A stretch of 57,592 bases of DNA from Phoronis australis. Taxonomy: Eukaryota; Phoronida; Phoronidae. Position 1 is the stretch's first letter; the number at the start of each line of letters is the position of its first letter. Shown here in pieces: positions 10,815 to 22,674 of the stretch. A program made the position numbers and the translations under genes. The notes under the pieces are model-generated. The model was not told where the DNA came from, searched no databases, and saw only the letters and a list, made by a program, of their open reading frames with translations. Location of the stretch: positions 18,798 through 76,389 of the forward strand of contig NMRA01000149.1 of NCBI GenBank assembly GCA_002633005.1. The letters are read 5' to 3'.

Positions 10815-12410
10815 ATAACGCTTAGATTGCAAACAACAGTCGCTTTTTAATAACATTCGAAAACAAACTGACCTTAACAAACTCTATGACTGGTCTTACA
10901 AATGGAAGATGAAATTTAAACCTGAAAAAAGTGTTGATCTTATATTTTCTAAGTCTAATAATATTCATTTCCAAACAAATCCAACGCTGGAATTATCACT
11001 CAATGGGGAAGTTATTCCCAATAAGTTCACGCACAAACATCTTGGCTTGCTACTCGACCATAAGCTTACATTTACTCCTCATTGTCGCGAACTCGTTCAA
11101 AAAGTACAAAAATTAATTAATCCAATTAGAATTATCTCTCGTCATCTCAACTCCATGTATCTTGAAACTCTGTTTGTTCTTCCACATCTAGATTACTGTG
11201 ACATAATCTACCAACGCTGGCATACTTCTTCAATTAGAAAGACTACAATACCAAGCAGCTTTAGCCATAACAGGATCATACAAAGGGTCCAATACAACCA
11301 AGGTTCTAAACAGTCTCAACTGGAGCAAACTAGCAACCCGTCGTAAACTACACATGTCCATGTATACATTCAAAGTCTTAACCAACATAAACAATTACTC
11401 TAACAAAATCCTCTTTGACTCCTACAAAAGACCAAACACGAAACCAGGACTGCGACAAAGTAATATGCACACTATTCCATCTTCCATCAGCCAAGCCTTC
11501 AGGAGATCAACGATATTAACTTGGAATTCCTTACCACCCAAAATGAAAGAAATCACTTCAACCGTCACTCTTAAAAATAACTTTAAGAAGCATACCACTT
11601 CTCAAGACTTGCCAGTCCCATTGACATCATTTCAACTTCCTCGCAACCATAAAATAACCCTATACAGATCAAGATGCAGTCTATTCCTAAACAACGAGAA
11701 ATTTAGACATAATTTCAATAATATTTCGCCTCTGTGTTCCTGTGGAGACACCCAGACATATCCTCATGTTTTCTTTGCTTGTGACGTATGCAAGGAGCAA
11801 AGGGTACAGCTTTTCCAGACACTCGAACAATACCCCAATGTCTACAAAAATATTCTGAAATTCTGCAATTGTACAACAAAATTATTTTTTTTCTATATGG
11901 ATGTCAAGAACTCAACCCAAATGAAAATAAGGTTTTATTTGAAAAAGTATCAGAATTTCTTTATAACATTAAATCTCTTTGTGTGAGTCGATAAAATTGT
12001 ATAACAGCTTTTCCAGACACTCGAACAATACCCCCAATGTTTACAAAAAATATTCTTAAATTCCGCAAATTTACAACAAAATTATTTTTTTTCTATACGG
12101 ATGTCAAGAACTCAACCCAAATGAAAATAAGGTTTTATTCGAAAAAGTATCAGAATTTCTTTATAACATTAAATCTCTGCGTGAGTGGATAGAATTGTAT
12201 ACATGTGTATGAAACTGAATTATTTACATTCGAAATCATATATTGTTGTAATCTTAACATCAGCTTTTTTAATTTATGTATGCGTGTATAATAATTGTAT
12301 ATAGACTTCTTTGTATTTTTTAACCCAGACCTAATGCCCCTTGGTGGTTTCTGGGTTATGTATATGCATTACATTCTGAAGATTTCGTAACAAACATTAA
12401 AAAATCTATC
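10815..12410 (+). pseudogene. Decayed non-LTR retrotransposon: end of reverse transcriptase and C-terminal domain
   Basis: ORF2 of a LINE would copy its RNA into the target site. The first part (to 11346) shows a reverse-transcriptase thumb-region signature (W-KMKFKPEKS, then KHLGLLLDHKLTF, then LPHLDYCDIIY). After a frameshift near 11240 the frame from 11354 continues through ILTWNSLPPKMKE to a cysteine cluster CSCGDTQTYPHVFFACDVC, typical of the C-terminus of I/Nimb- and CR1-like elements. After another shift in a T-run near 11880 the end reads LYGCQELNPNENK and VSEFLYNIKSL. The 3' UTR ends in ACATTAAAAAA at about 12400. Everything upstream of the thumb region (endonuclease and catalytic palm) is missing. 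The clade is uncertain; that it is a LINE is clear. Confidence 0.75.
11808..12203 (+). repeat. Tandem duplication inside the LINE C-terminus
   Basis: About 197 bp beginning CAGCTTTTCCAGACACTCGA are repeated directly (11808-12004 and 12005-12203) with a few substitutions and small indels. The duplication lies over the final coding region, so copy 2 is noncoding. Confidence 0.75.
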
Positions 12411-12859
12411 CAAAGTACCTACACAATAGATATTTGCTCATTTCTTATCTATTTAACAACCTTTATATGCAAATTTCGGATAAGTAATTGCAGTAATTAC
12501 TTTATCACATTTTTGTAAATGTGACTGCATCTTGAATTTTTACTGAAGAACTGTGTCAAACGGCACCAAAAGTCCAATTAATATATTTATTATTTTGCAT
12601 GAATACCAAACGAAATTCTTCACAACAACTTTGAATGATCCATATTCTTTGTCTTGATATACAAATCTTTTTAATCATTGAAGTTAATAGCACCGAGTGT
12701 TCTGGCGCAGTGTCAGCGAACAATCGAGAGAAACAAAGGTGATTCTACGTACAGCCTAATTCTTTTATTCGTGTGCCGTCAGTACATAGACAAACTCGTA
12801 AACTGAAATAAACAAAACCCTGAGTCACTACTACGAAATATAATACAAGCACAGGCAGT
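12411..12859. other. Intergenic, nothing recognised
   Basis: No feature that I can support. Confidence 0.4.
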
Positions 12860-13558
12860 GACAATATATACAAAAACCGTTATTTACATCAACGAAGAAA
12901 ATATACAAGTAACGAAATGGCTACATCAGATAAACTGAACCTAATTCATACACAATTCTGCCGTGAGACCGTGACGCAAACTAGACATGAAGTCACGCTA
13001 AACTTTTACAATAATATGAGCTAGAAACAGACTGGTTTGTGAATTGCAATCTCAAACTAATGACATGCATACACTGCACACAGATAAATACGAAATACGA
13101 ATGNGACAATATATACAAAACCGTTATTTACATCAACGAAGAAAATGTACAAGTAACGAAATGGCTACATCAGATAAACTAAATCTTATATGAAAATACT
13201 ATATACAAAAACGAACCTAATTCATACACAATTCTGCCGTGAGACCGTGACGCAAACTAGATATCAAGTCACGCTAAACTTTTACAATAATATGAGCTAG
13301 AAACAGACTGGTTTGTGAATTGCAATCTCAAGGTCGCAGCGAACAACGCCCAAACCATCGACACGAACCACGAAGGGCGAAATACGGCAAGTAAATAAAG
13401 CGAAAATACTGAAACTACACGGGACACGAGAGAATGCATTGCACAAACCAGAATAAGCAAAAGAACACTACTTACATCATGAAAACCCTGCAATCTCGAC
13501 GATGAAACCAATGAGATGCATACACTGCACACAAGATACGAAATACGAAATACGAATG
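12860..13558. repeat. Direct duplicate blocks meeting at a single N (13104)
   Basis: 12860-13103 and 13105-13558 are near-identical (GACAATATATAC at both starts, TACGAATG at both ends). The second copy has an extra internal stretch of about 170 bp (about 13333-13500) between TGCAATCTC repeats. The join is a lone N. This is more likely two alleles placed in tandem by the assembler than a real duplication. Confidence 0.7.
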
Positions 13559-13697
13559 AATGGAACTGGCGGGTAAAACGCTTTTAAATGTCAGTACCAC
13601 GTGACAAGTTCACAATCTGGGGGGGTACTTGAAAATGAGTACAACAGGAAACAATACTTAATATACACAGGCAATATGAACTATTGCGTCTGCAGTA

Positions 13698-14544
13698 ACA
13701 CTTTGTATGTCCAATAACACGACACTTCTGCTCGTATCCACCGTCCTCTTTTCACTTGCGATCTCGAAAATCTTGATTAGTTTTAGTATGAACTTTGCTA
13801 ATAGTTTGAGAGGAATTTTTGAAGCGCATATACAGGGATTTGTTCAGGAGATCTGAAAATGGGCCAGCATGCACTTCAGGCAGTGCGTGGGATTCTTAGT
13901 CTATTACGGTGTTTGAAAATGGACCAAGCAATGGGTAATGGGCACCCTTAATAANTACCTCTTGTTTTCTTCAAACAAAATGCAGTTTTTGAAGTGTTGT
14001 GTAGAAATGCATCATACACTAAACCTAGCATGCCTTCAAGAAACTGTGGTTTTGAGGCCGCCGCATGAACGGAATTTACATGTGTACATATTGTGAAACT
14101 TTTAGCTGGTAAGTCGCAACAGCACCCAATTTCTTAAATGCTGGTTTGGAAAGCCAGTATCTTGGATATCACTGAAAGTATTATGTTTTCAATCGTAAAT
14201 ATCCGAACCTGTTATGTTTCTGAAATTGCAAATTCCATTCGCGCACTGCCACCATGCTCGGCTGCTTTTGTGTAGTACAAGAAGCATTGCGTGACACTTT
14301 GTATGTCCAATAACACGACACTTCTGCTCGTATCCACCGTCCTCTTTTCATGTGTGATCTCGAAGATCTTGATTAGTTTTAGTATGAACTTTGCTAATAG
14401 TTTGAGAGGACTTTTTCAAGCGCATATACAGGGATTTGTTCAGGAGATCTGGGCCAGCATGCACTGCAGGCAGTGCGTGGGATTCTTAGTCTGTTACGGT
14501 GTTTGAAAACTGGCCAAGCAATGGGTAATGGGCACCCTTAATAA
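13698..14544. repeat. Second duplicated block pair, first copy ending at a single N (13955)
   Basis: 13698-13954 and 14294-14544 are about 90 percent or more alike by eye (both run from ACACTTTGTATGTCCAATAA to GGGCACCCTTAATAA). The first copy stops exactly at the N. Some 340 bp of other sequence separates them. No gene is seen in either copy. Confidence 0.65.
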
Positions 14545-14841
14545 GAATAAAACCTGCTTCTCTGAAGTATGAGATGGTGATGGGTTTGTATTATTAACTC
14601 ATAAGTACATTACACTTGACTTTTGGTTTCTGTAATCCTATAACAAATTTTTATTTTTGCACCAGCAAAACTGAAAATCCGCGAAGAAAAAATCTCATAC
14701 AGCTTCCCATGATCTCCTTCGTCACTGATGTAGCAAAACGAATGATATTTGTTCTATTTGGCATCTTGGTCGACAGATAATTGCACAATCGAGTAGCGCC
14801 TCCTAGAGTCTTTTAATTAAACTGACAGTCACAGATTGGCA

Positions 14842-15040
14842 GAAAAGTGTGTAAGTGAGTTACATGTATGTAAAAAACTGACTGCACAAAAACTATGAAA
14901 GAGACAAGATTTTTTATTCTTGCGTTGGGCTGAACAAAGACAGNGAAAAGTGTGTAAGTGAGTTATGTAAAAAACTGACTGCACAAAAACTATGAAAGAG
15001 ACAAGATTTTTTATTCTTGCTTTGGGCTGAACAAAGACAG
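14842..15040. repeat. Third duplicated block pair flanking a single N (14944)
   Basis: 14842-14943 and 14945-15040 both start GAAAAGTGTGTAAGTGAGTTA and end TGGGCTGAACAAAGACAG, differing by a 6-bp indel and one substitution. The N sits exactly at the junction, which is a signature of an assembly join between haplotypes. Confidence 0.75.
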
Positions 15041-18000
15041 CAGTAACAGATGGAAGTTAACTCATGTTCCAAAAGAATCCGATATAGATTTGGGAGAGTG
15101 CTAAAAATGCGTAAAAATGGCCTTAATAATAAGCAGTGAAAATGATGTTTTTTAGGCTAAAATGGGAGGACATAAAAAATCAATATATCCACTCGAACTA
15201 GTTTTTCTTGTATGTTATTCTTTCTCCTTTCTGCTATATAGTTATTTTTTTCAATAGCGTGAAGCGATGATGTGCTGTTGCTGACAAAATGTCACCTACT
15301 TCCAAGTACTATTATTTGCTATTTTTCAGAAAAATTACAAAGTGGTTGTAAAAAGGGTTAAAAAACTCGGAAACTCTTAAAAATTCAGGCTCAGGTTTCT
15401 TTTGACAAGGCCAGCTGATGTGCTAAGTTTCAAAAAAATTGGTGATTTTGCATATATAGCCCACCATCTGGTTTTTATATGGAATTGCTCTTAAGGTTTG
15501 ATTAATTACTGAAATGACATCGGTTGAAGAAAAGTTAAAAACAAATTATGTTTCGAGATATCGCCCAATATCCTTACATCATTTTAAGCTACTATAAAGA
15601 AAGGATTGATTTCTGAAATGAGGATGGTAAAAGATAGTAAAAATCAAAATTCTGCTATTAGATATTAAACGTCGTAATGTTATTTACAAATTTTTGTTCA
15701 AGTATGCGCGGTTCGTTGTGTGTCAAAATCACAACTACTTTAATTTGTCGTTTTAATTGTGTTGCACGCAACCTATATAGGCATTGCATTATATGAAATA
15801 GGTCTCAAATATTTCCCTTACTTGATCAAATACTCTTATAACTGCACTTCATACAATTTCAGAAGAATATACTTCTATCTTGAATGACCATGTGGTTGCC
15901 TAAAAGGAGCATGCCATCCAAAAAACAACCTAATTTTTATCAAGTTAGTTTGAGTAGTTCTACGCCATAGCGACAAGTGCGGTTACGTTACCTGACACCT
16001 GGTGGCAAACGTAGGTGTATTGCCAGTTGCTCGGAGCCCGATCAGACATCACTAACAAACCAACCAAAGTTCAGTTGAAAATAAACATCCAGTCAAGAGT
16101 ATACTATACTAGTTAGCTAAAGTAATGTGCACGTGATTATGTTAGTGAATTAGCCAGTCAGCTCCCAGCGCTTGCATCTGAACAAAAAGTAATGACTGAC
16201 AGACTCGAATGTTGATCCACGGAAATTTTAATGGGCCGCGCCCCCGCATCATTGACACATAGAATTAAGTTTTTAATGACGCACTGTTTAACTTAATTGT
16301 TCCAACTGGCACATTAAAATCATATTCTGATTTTTCACTAATTCACAGAGACCCCTAGAGTCGCTAACTTGACTTATGACAGACTTAGTGGCCCTGTGGC
16401 AGTGATTGTGCCATGGCTGTGTCACCAGTCATATTACTCATGGCCATCATGGGCATGGGTATGGCTATGTTTTCCTAAAATTATCCCTGCAATCGTACGG
16501 GTGACATTTTCATTTGAAATTGATGGACTGCAAGTCTGCAAGTATCCAAAAAGCTGATGATCACATCGTACGTTCATCATAGTCCTTCCGTCGGCAGTCC
16601 GGTTGTACAGTAGGCCTAGCCTACACTGCAGACAACAGACCAGTGGCAACGGGACTGTGACCGACTCGTCTAACAACCGTGAACAGAACACACAAAATGA
16701 AAACCATTGTATCATTTTATTGAAAAACAGATAATCCTTACCTTTCTGGATCCTTAGGAAACCTAAAAAATGACACGTCTGGGGTTTTCGTGCATGAATT
16801 CCCGAAATCTATCGCACTTTAATTGCGTTCTTCCACGTTGTTTGGCTCTTCCTGTTTGACATTTGCTTGTTCATCACTTGGCGGCGCTAGTAGTAGCGGT
16901 AACAGCGAACTCACAAGTGAACTCTCATATACTACTACACTCCTTGTTAACAGTATTCTATCATCTACATGCGAGACGACTATAATTTTCATGATAATTA
17001 AAAATCACAAACTAATAAAAAACCGTTTAAACTTAAGATGGATAAGGGAAGGTTAAAATAAATATGTTAATCATCACTATCTATTGCTAGAAAATTTAAC
17101 ATACCAATATATTTTTTGAAATCTGCTGGTAAGCATCAGACAAAAAATGTTTGCCGCATGGATAAAAAGGAGTCAACAATTTCAGGAGTCGCAATCGTGA
17201 CGTTTGTCAAAGATTTTCGAATAGCGTAAGTGTAAGTTCTCAACTGCTCTAAAAGACGTTATCTTACGAAAATTTATATTAGGCACAGAATAATAGTTCG
17301 CTGTTTTTACGATCTTGTAAGCATTATTTCCATTATTACATCTAAGCTATTGTCAGAGTACGTACGTACTAGATGCAATGTGACCTAAACAGACGGAAAG
17401 ACAGATGCAACAAACTGTTAAAAAAAACACCTACGAACTTATGTTATATTCTAACAATTTGTTCTTGCGTTTTACTGCCGTGTCCAATTCATTCCGTTAT
17501 TGTTGAGGTACTGATACAGCTTTTCGCTTTTCTTAGAGCTACTTGATAAAACCTATGGATCTTCCCTAGTACATACCTATAAACAGGCAGAATGGATTTT
17601 GGCCTTACATGATGCTCTCATTTTCATTTAACAAAAACTGCGTCTCACTTGCTCTTTCAGCACTAACATCAATATGTAAAAAATAACTTGTGTATTTTTT
17701 CTGATGAAGTACTGTGTCTAGTGTCTGTACATTGTACATCAATACCAAAATATTTGAATACATCACTGTTTTGATTGCCAACCCTAAAGATTGTCTGAAT
17801 GATACAGATAACACTTTCAAAATTTTCAGTTCCTCCCCGAGAACTTTATCCACTCGACATGCTAGAAAACCAAATGACTTTGCCAAAAGTACCTGTTCTT
17901 ATATGCGTGATCGCTTAAATCATATTAACGCATTTGTCAAGTCACAACAAAGTTCTCTTTATTTAACCATAACTTGGGGGCCTAATGTTAACCTCTCTGT

Positions 18001-18159
18001 CAATAGGATTACACTCCAGAAAGCCAACTAAACGCAAAGACTCGAATTTGTCATTCTGAATTTCCTTAAAACCTCAGGTACATAACCTGGCTTTTGGATT
18101 AAGTCGGCCAATCAAAATATTCTCATTAATTTCAGCAGCAAATACCCGTTTAGTGTCTG
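15041..18159. other. 3.1 kb intergenic, nothing recognised
   Basis: No frame shows a recognisable domain and I found no inverted or tandem repeat of note. The frames around 17605-18031 are open on both strands but match nothing I know. Confidence 0.4.
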
Positions 18160-19070
18160 TTACACTACCGTTAAGTATTTACAGATCATTCACCTGTGGT
18201 CAACAGACAGTTTTGCATCCTCAAGCTCAATGGAACCTGTAACATGAACCTGTAGCAACTTTTACTCTTGCCAGATGTTTTGCCTTCCTTTCTCATAATA
18301 CTTGCTCGAGTTAGGTTGTTTAGCAGCTTTCCATTGTCGTCATTGACACATATGTTTCCATACGATATCTTTTCCTTACGAATATCTGGACCGAACAGAG
18401 ACACACATTCTTTTTCAATTGAATTAGTTCTTTGGCCTTTAACAGACTTTCTTTGCTCAAAAGTAACGGAATGTCCACCGGTAGTACCCCGGTCATAATC
18501 TCACAATTCTTGGTTCAATTCCGCGTCATTAAGCTCATTCGTCCATTAGTAAAGATACTCTGTCCGTGCAAAAAGTGAAGCATCGCAGGTTTGATATTGA
18601 TTCGATTGGTGTTCCCGTTTTATTCTGCACAAAATTAACTTCAAGCTATTAAAAGCCACACACAACGGTCACGCATTGCATATCTAAAATGTCTCGATTC
18701 TATGGATCACTTACGAAAAACCAAGTTATTATCAATAGCCCAGTTAGTTTCATCAATTTTCTCTGGAGAATTCTTTGTTCATTGTATGACAGACTGGCAA
18801 ATACGACATTTTTTTCTTTTGCCAAATTTGTTCTGCGATTTTGTCCCTTTCTACAGTGACTGAGTCTCGTTCATGTTTGGGCTTTTCCATTCCTGTTGGG
18901 GATTTCCTTTATTTCTTGATTGAACAAGTAGTGTTTCCAATACTTTGTCCAAAAAATCTTGTGAAAAGTAACTAAAAGCATGATGGAGAAACAAATCATA
19001 TCTTAAACATTCTCGATTCAGCCGGTCAAAATCCGAAACAAGGAGCAATTCTTGATAGGTGTCGTTGTAA
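18160..19070 (-). pseudogene. Relic of a retroelement Gag zinc knuckle and protease region
   Basis: Read on the minus strand, about 18840-18800 gives KKCRICQSVIQ followed by a stop and TKNSPE. This is a CCHC knuckle in which the histidine, the following tryptophan and the last cysteine are mutated. About 18490-18430 gives VDIPLLLSKESLLKAKELI, matching the conserved IPLLLS block of a retropepsin-like domain found in invertebrate retroelements. The frame 18404-18186 continues with LFGPDI. The order Gag tail, knuckle, protease fits a retroelement polyprotein. It is riddled with stops and shifts and cannot be functional. No reverse transcriptase or LTR was found. Confidence 0.45.
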
Positions 19071-19599
19071 GTTTTTGATGTTTCTACAGAAATGCGCTAA
19101 TAACATGATCTGAGCAAAGCGAAAACCTTAATTCTTACACCACACGGCCGCTTAACGTGTATGAGGTTAATATTCTAATTTCGGACATACTATCTACTGG
19201 AACATTTGGAAATTTCCTTGCAGTGCTCTTCACCAATTTCACTATGGGTTACGCTATTATACTACAAAACGTTCGAGCGTATGCGCTTACGAATTATTCT
19301 GATTATGACCCGTAATATGTGGAAATAGAAGTGTTCTGGCTTTCCTTACTACTGACAACGGTTTTGTGAACATATGATGTTTTGTTGTCTTAGATACAAC
19401 CAATCGAATATACAATCGCTATTATTTAAATAACCTTTCATTGTCTATTGAAATGTACGTAGTTTCCCTCAAATAACGTATTATATCGAAACTACGGAAC
19501 GTGTTTGTTAACACGACAATACGTGCATGTACGGATTCATTGTGTTGTTTAAATTGTCAGTTTTTAATTTTTTGGTCATACTGTAAGGCGCGCCTTTAC
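19071..19599. other. Intergenic, nothing recognised
   Basis: No feature that I can support. Confidence 0.4.
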
Positions 19600-20115
19600 A
19601 AAGCACATCTGCAACATTATTTGTGTGTAGATATCATGGAAGTTGTGTATAAATTTACTTGGATCAAAGGTTTTGTAGTATTTACATCAATTTTGTAATA
19701 ATATTCTAATATTTTTCGAACAATTTATCACTCGATCATATTGATGAGGGACGATTAGCAGCCAGAGAATGATAATTGATCATTGAACATATGCCAATAT
19801 TATTGATATAATGTGTTAAGCATAGGTTTCCTCATGTTTTATGTTACTGCTGATGTCATATCCATATATTCTTCTTGTCTTAAATTAAGTATTGTATTGT
19901 ATTGAAATTGTGTATAAGTTATGAGAGGTTAGATCAAAGGATTCGTAGTATTCTGATAGTATTCGTAATTTTTGGTAAGGGCTGTCAGCGGCCAGTTGAT
20001 CAGAAATGATCATAAAAGATGTGTCAATTGTATTGATATTATATTTAAAAAATTCATTTCCTCATTTTTGTTGTTAATGTTGATGTCACATGCCATATAT
20101 TGTTCTTGTTTTCGA
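19600..20115. repeat. Diverged direct repeat, about 270-bp period
   Basis: The block from about 19640 (GTGTATAAATTTACTTGGATC, on to TGATGTCATATCCATATATT) recurs from about 19908 in the same order (GTGTATAAGTTATGAGAGG, on to TGATGTCACATGCCATATAT). Similarity is patchy, so it is an old duplication. Confidence 0.5.
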
Positions 20116-21649
20116 TACAGCTATCTATTCGTGGAATGATATAATAAATTATTATTTGTATATCCGTAATGTTTCAAAAATGCGTTACTATGATTAACGT
20201 AATTTTAAACAGTTTTCTATACGCTTATCGTAAGATCCAAGTTTTCATTAAGGGGGGGGCAGATAGGATACCTGTAAGCGTAGCGTCAACTAAATGGAGG
20301 TCAAGTGGCGCTGTGTTCTATTTGTGTAACAAATAACGAACTTGAGAACGCAAAGTACTGTTCTTACATGGGTTTGCCTGTCAAAACACACGTCAATGGT
20401 CTCTTCAACCTTTCTTCACTTTGATAAATACTGCATGCAAATAAGGAGTCCTACAGATGAGCATAGAAATTTTATTCTTGTGTTTTTGACCTTTTTATTT
20501 CTAGTAACAAAACCACTGAACTAAGAAAAACAAGGGCAAAAAATTCAAAATTGCCACTTTTTACCCCGAAATCACAACCTTCCTGCCGATGCTCGACTAG
20601 CGCCAACGTTTGATTCAAAAAACAAATTTCCTACCGATACCAAAAATGCCCGAAAGCACTATCAACGAACTATTTTTTGCAATTCTGGCTTGTTTAAGGG
20701 CTACCTGAAATCGCGGCCAATTTCTCAGCTGCATCACATCAATGTACAACTGCATCAGGGGGCCACCATCTTGAAGAAGAGAGAAGCTGCAGCCGAAAAA
20801 CTGGCCTATTTTCATAAAAAAACCAATTTAAACAATATCAAACTAAGAAAATGCTCCAAGCGTGGCTTAGCCCTACCCTACATTTTAACATTTTGGGAGT
20901 GCAAATTGGCCGCAGTCACAGCCCTAAATGATATCCCTTCTCCATTTTATCACATGACCTTGGCTCAGTATAGGCGGATTTAGGGGAGGGGGTGGTAGAG
21001 GGCCCGCCTCCCCCTCCCCCCCTTGGCTGCTTCAAAAAAATTAAATCAGTAAGAGCGTAGGGAAATGTTGAGCTTATTAATTAACCCCTGTAATTAAAAT
21101 TATACGGATGAAAATTGATTTAAATGTGTGCACTTTTAGTGTTAGGGGGGGCTCAAATTCTATTTCTAGTGTCAAATTCTGAACACAACGCATTCGTTAC
21201 GGAACTAAGACTAAGTATAGGCTCACCCACGAAATCCCAGGCGACCGGCAGTGGCGCTGCGCACTACCACTCCTTTTTCGTTGTCTGCTCCACTGTACAA
21301 TGAAGAAAATTTACTTCATTTTGTAAGAAAATGGAACCTGAGTGACGATGAAAAAACAGAAGCTGCTGGTAAGATGTGAATTTTAATCGAAGCCTAAGTG
21401 AATCACTCAGAAACTTGCAATACTCTCTTTGTCAAACCTTTTCTTAGGACGATTTCCAAAGCAATCCCGTCATTATTGCCAACACGAAAAACGGATTTGG
21501 TTTTTTGGGCATTTGAAACTATTTTAAATAGGACTTGATGGCACAAAATATAAAACGTGGAATAAGCATTACAAAATGGAGTATGTTTCGCGCGCAAACG
21601 CTGTGGACCATAAACAAGTAGGTCTCTTAGTATGTGATCAGTAGTTAAT
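20116..21649. other. Intergenic; one isolated hAT-like element end
   Basis: CAGTATAGGCGGATTTAGGGG at 20966 and the following G/C tracts resemble the left end of the window's hAT-like miniature elements. I cannot find a matching right end. The rest shows nothing. Confidence 0.35.
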
Positions 21650-21720
21650 TCGTGGTGGTGTAGTGGTAATGCACGCGCTCTCTAACGCCAGGTCGTGTGT
21701 TCGAATCTTTGGAATTTGCA
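21650..21720 (+). repeat. tRNA-derived SINE head or tRNA pseudogene
   Basis: A pol III A box TGGTGTAGTGGT (21656-21667) and a B box GTGTTCGAATC (21697-21707) are at tRNA-like spacing. The acceptor and T stems do not pair well, so it is not an intact tRNA gene. Confidence 0.45.
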
Positions 21721-21799
21721 GTTTTTCCTGTTTGACACGTTCTCCGTTTTTCCTTGGATAATAGTTCAGGAATCAAGGAAAATGCTAGATTTTCAGAGG

Positions 21800-21962
21800 T
21801 AAAAACAGAACACAAATTCCTGGACGGGAGGGGGGCAAACCCCCCTCCGATCTCTCCCCATTCGGTGCTATGCGCATCTACAATTGTGGTTCACTTTGTG
21901 CAAATGCTTGCAACCGGACAAAATGTTGGGCCCCCCTTGTGATATCCTAGATCCGCCACTGG
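21800..21962. mobile_element. Right end of a hAT-like miniature element
   Basis: Ends in CTAGATCCGCCACTG (21948-21962) preceded by GTGATATC and C-tracts, similar to 1622-1657. The left limit is not identified; the start given is approximate. Confidence 0.45.
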
Positions 21963-22620
21963 CTCATAAGTGTCGTGTAATCAAATTTGTTTACAGCTGG
22001 GTATGAATCACGTCACCAACAAAAAATCGCACATCTGCTAAAGCGGAAATTGTTATGTATAAACTGTATTGTACACGGAGAGTGCACAAAACTCTGGTCT
22101 GTGCGTATTATAACATACGATTAGTGGTGTTATGTTCCAACCGGATACAGAGCTACCCCAAATGCACAAACAAAACCAAATGTAATGTGTGTGTTAGCAA
22201 TGACACAATCAAAAATCGAAATTCCGCGTCCATTCTATCCAATTTTCCTTTTCCAGTTTCGCGAAACACTTGTCAACGCAGGATATTTCCAAATTAAGTG
22301 ACGAAAAACTAGTTCAAAATTACTAGTGACCCATCCAGAACAAAGCTATGAACGTTTTACAAATTTTAAAACAAAAATCTCAAAATAATTTTCAAACAAT
22401 ATACATCAGACAGTCCCCATGCCCAATTTGCGTACATGTATTTTGATCATTGTGAATTTCGTCATTTTAAAGAAATACCAGGTTGCTAAGAATCGATAAG
22501 GAAAGTGATAAAAGTTCATTATTAAACAGCTGAGTTAAAATTTTTTGAATCCATTGATCGCTAAAATGTGAGCGAAAACAAAACAGAAACACAAAGATCA
22601 ACGAACTATGCATAGTTTAA
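21963..22620. other. Intergenic, nothing recognised
   Basis: Downstream of the minus-strand gene at 22675-24407. No feature that I can support. Confidence 0.4.
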
Positions 22621-22628
22621 GAGCACAT

Positions 22629-22634
22629 TTTATT
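22629..22634 (-). terminator. Poly(A) signal AATAAA of the OB-fold-like gene
   Basis: TTTATT on the plus strand reads AATAAA on the minus strand, about 41 bp after the distal stop codon, at the distance expected for a short 3' UTR. Confidence 0.6.
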
Positions 22635-22674
22635 TAACACTACAACTATTTTCATACAACAAATTGCTGGTTTT

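Noticed and set aside
22055-22297. 80-residue Cys-rich plus-strand frame resembling a small secreted protein
   Set aside because: No signal peptide, no splice signals, and cysteines scattered without pattern.
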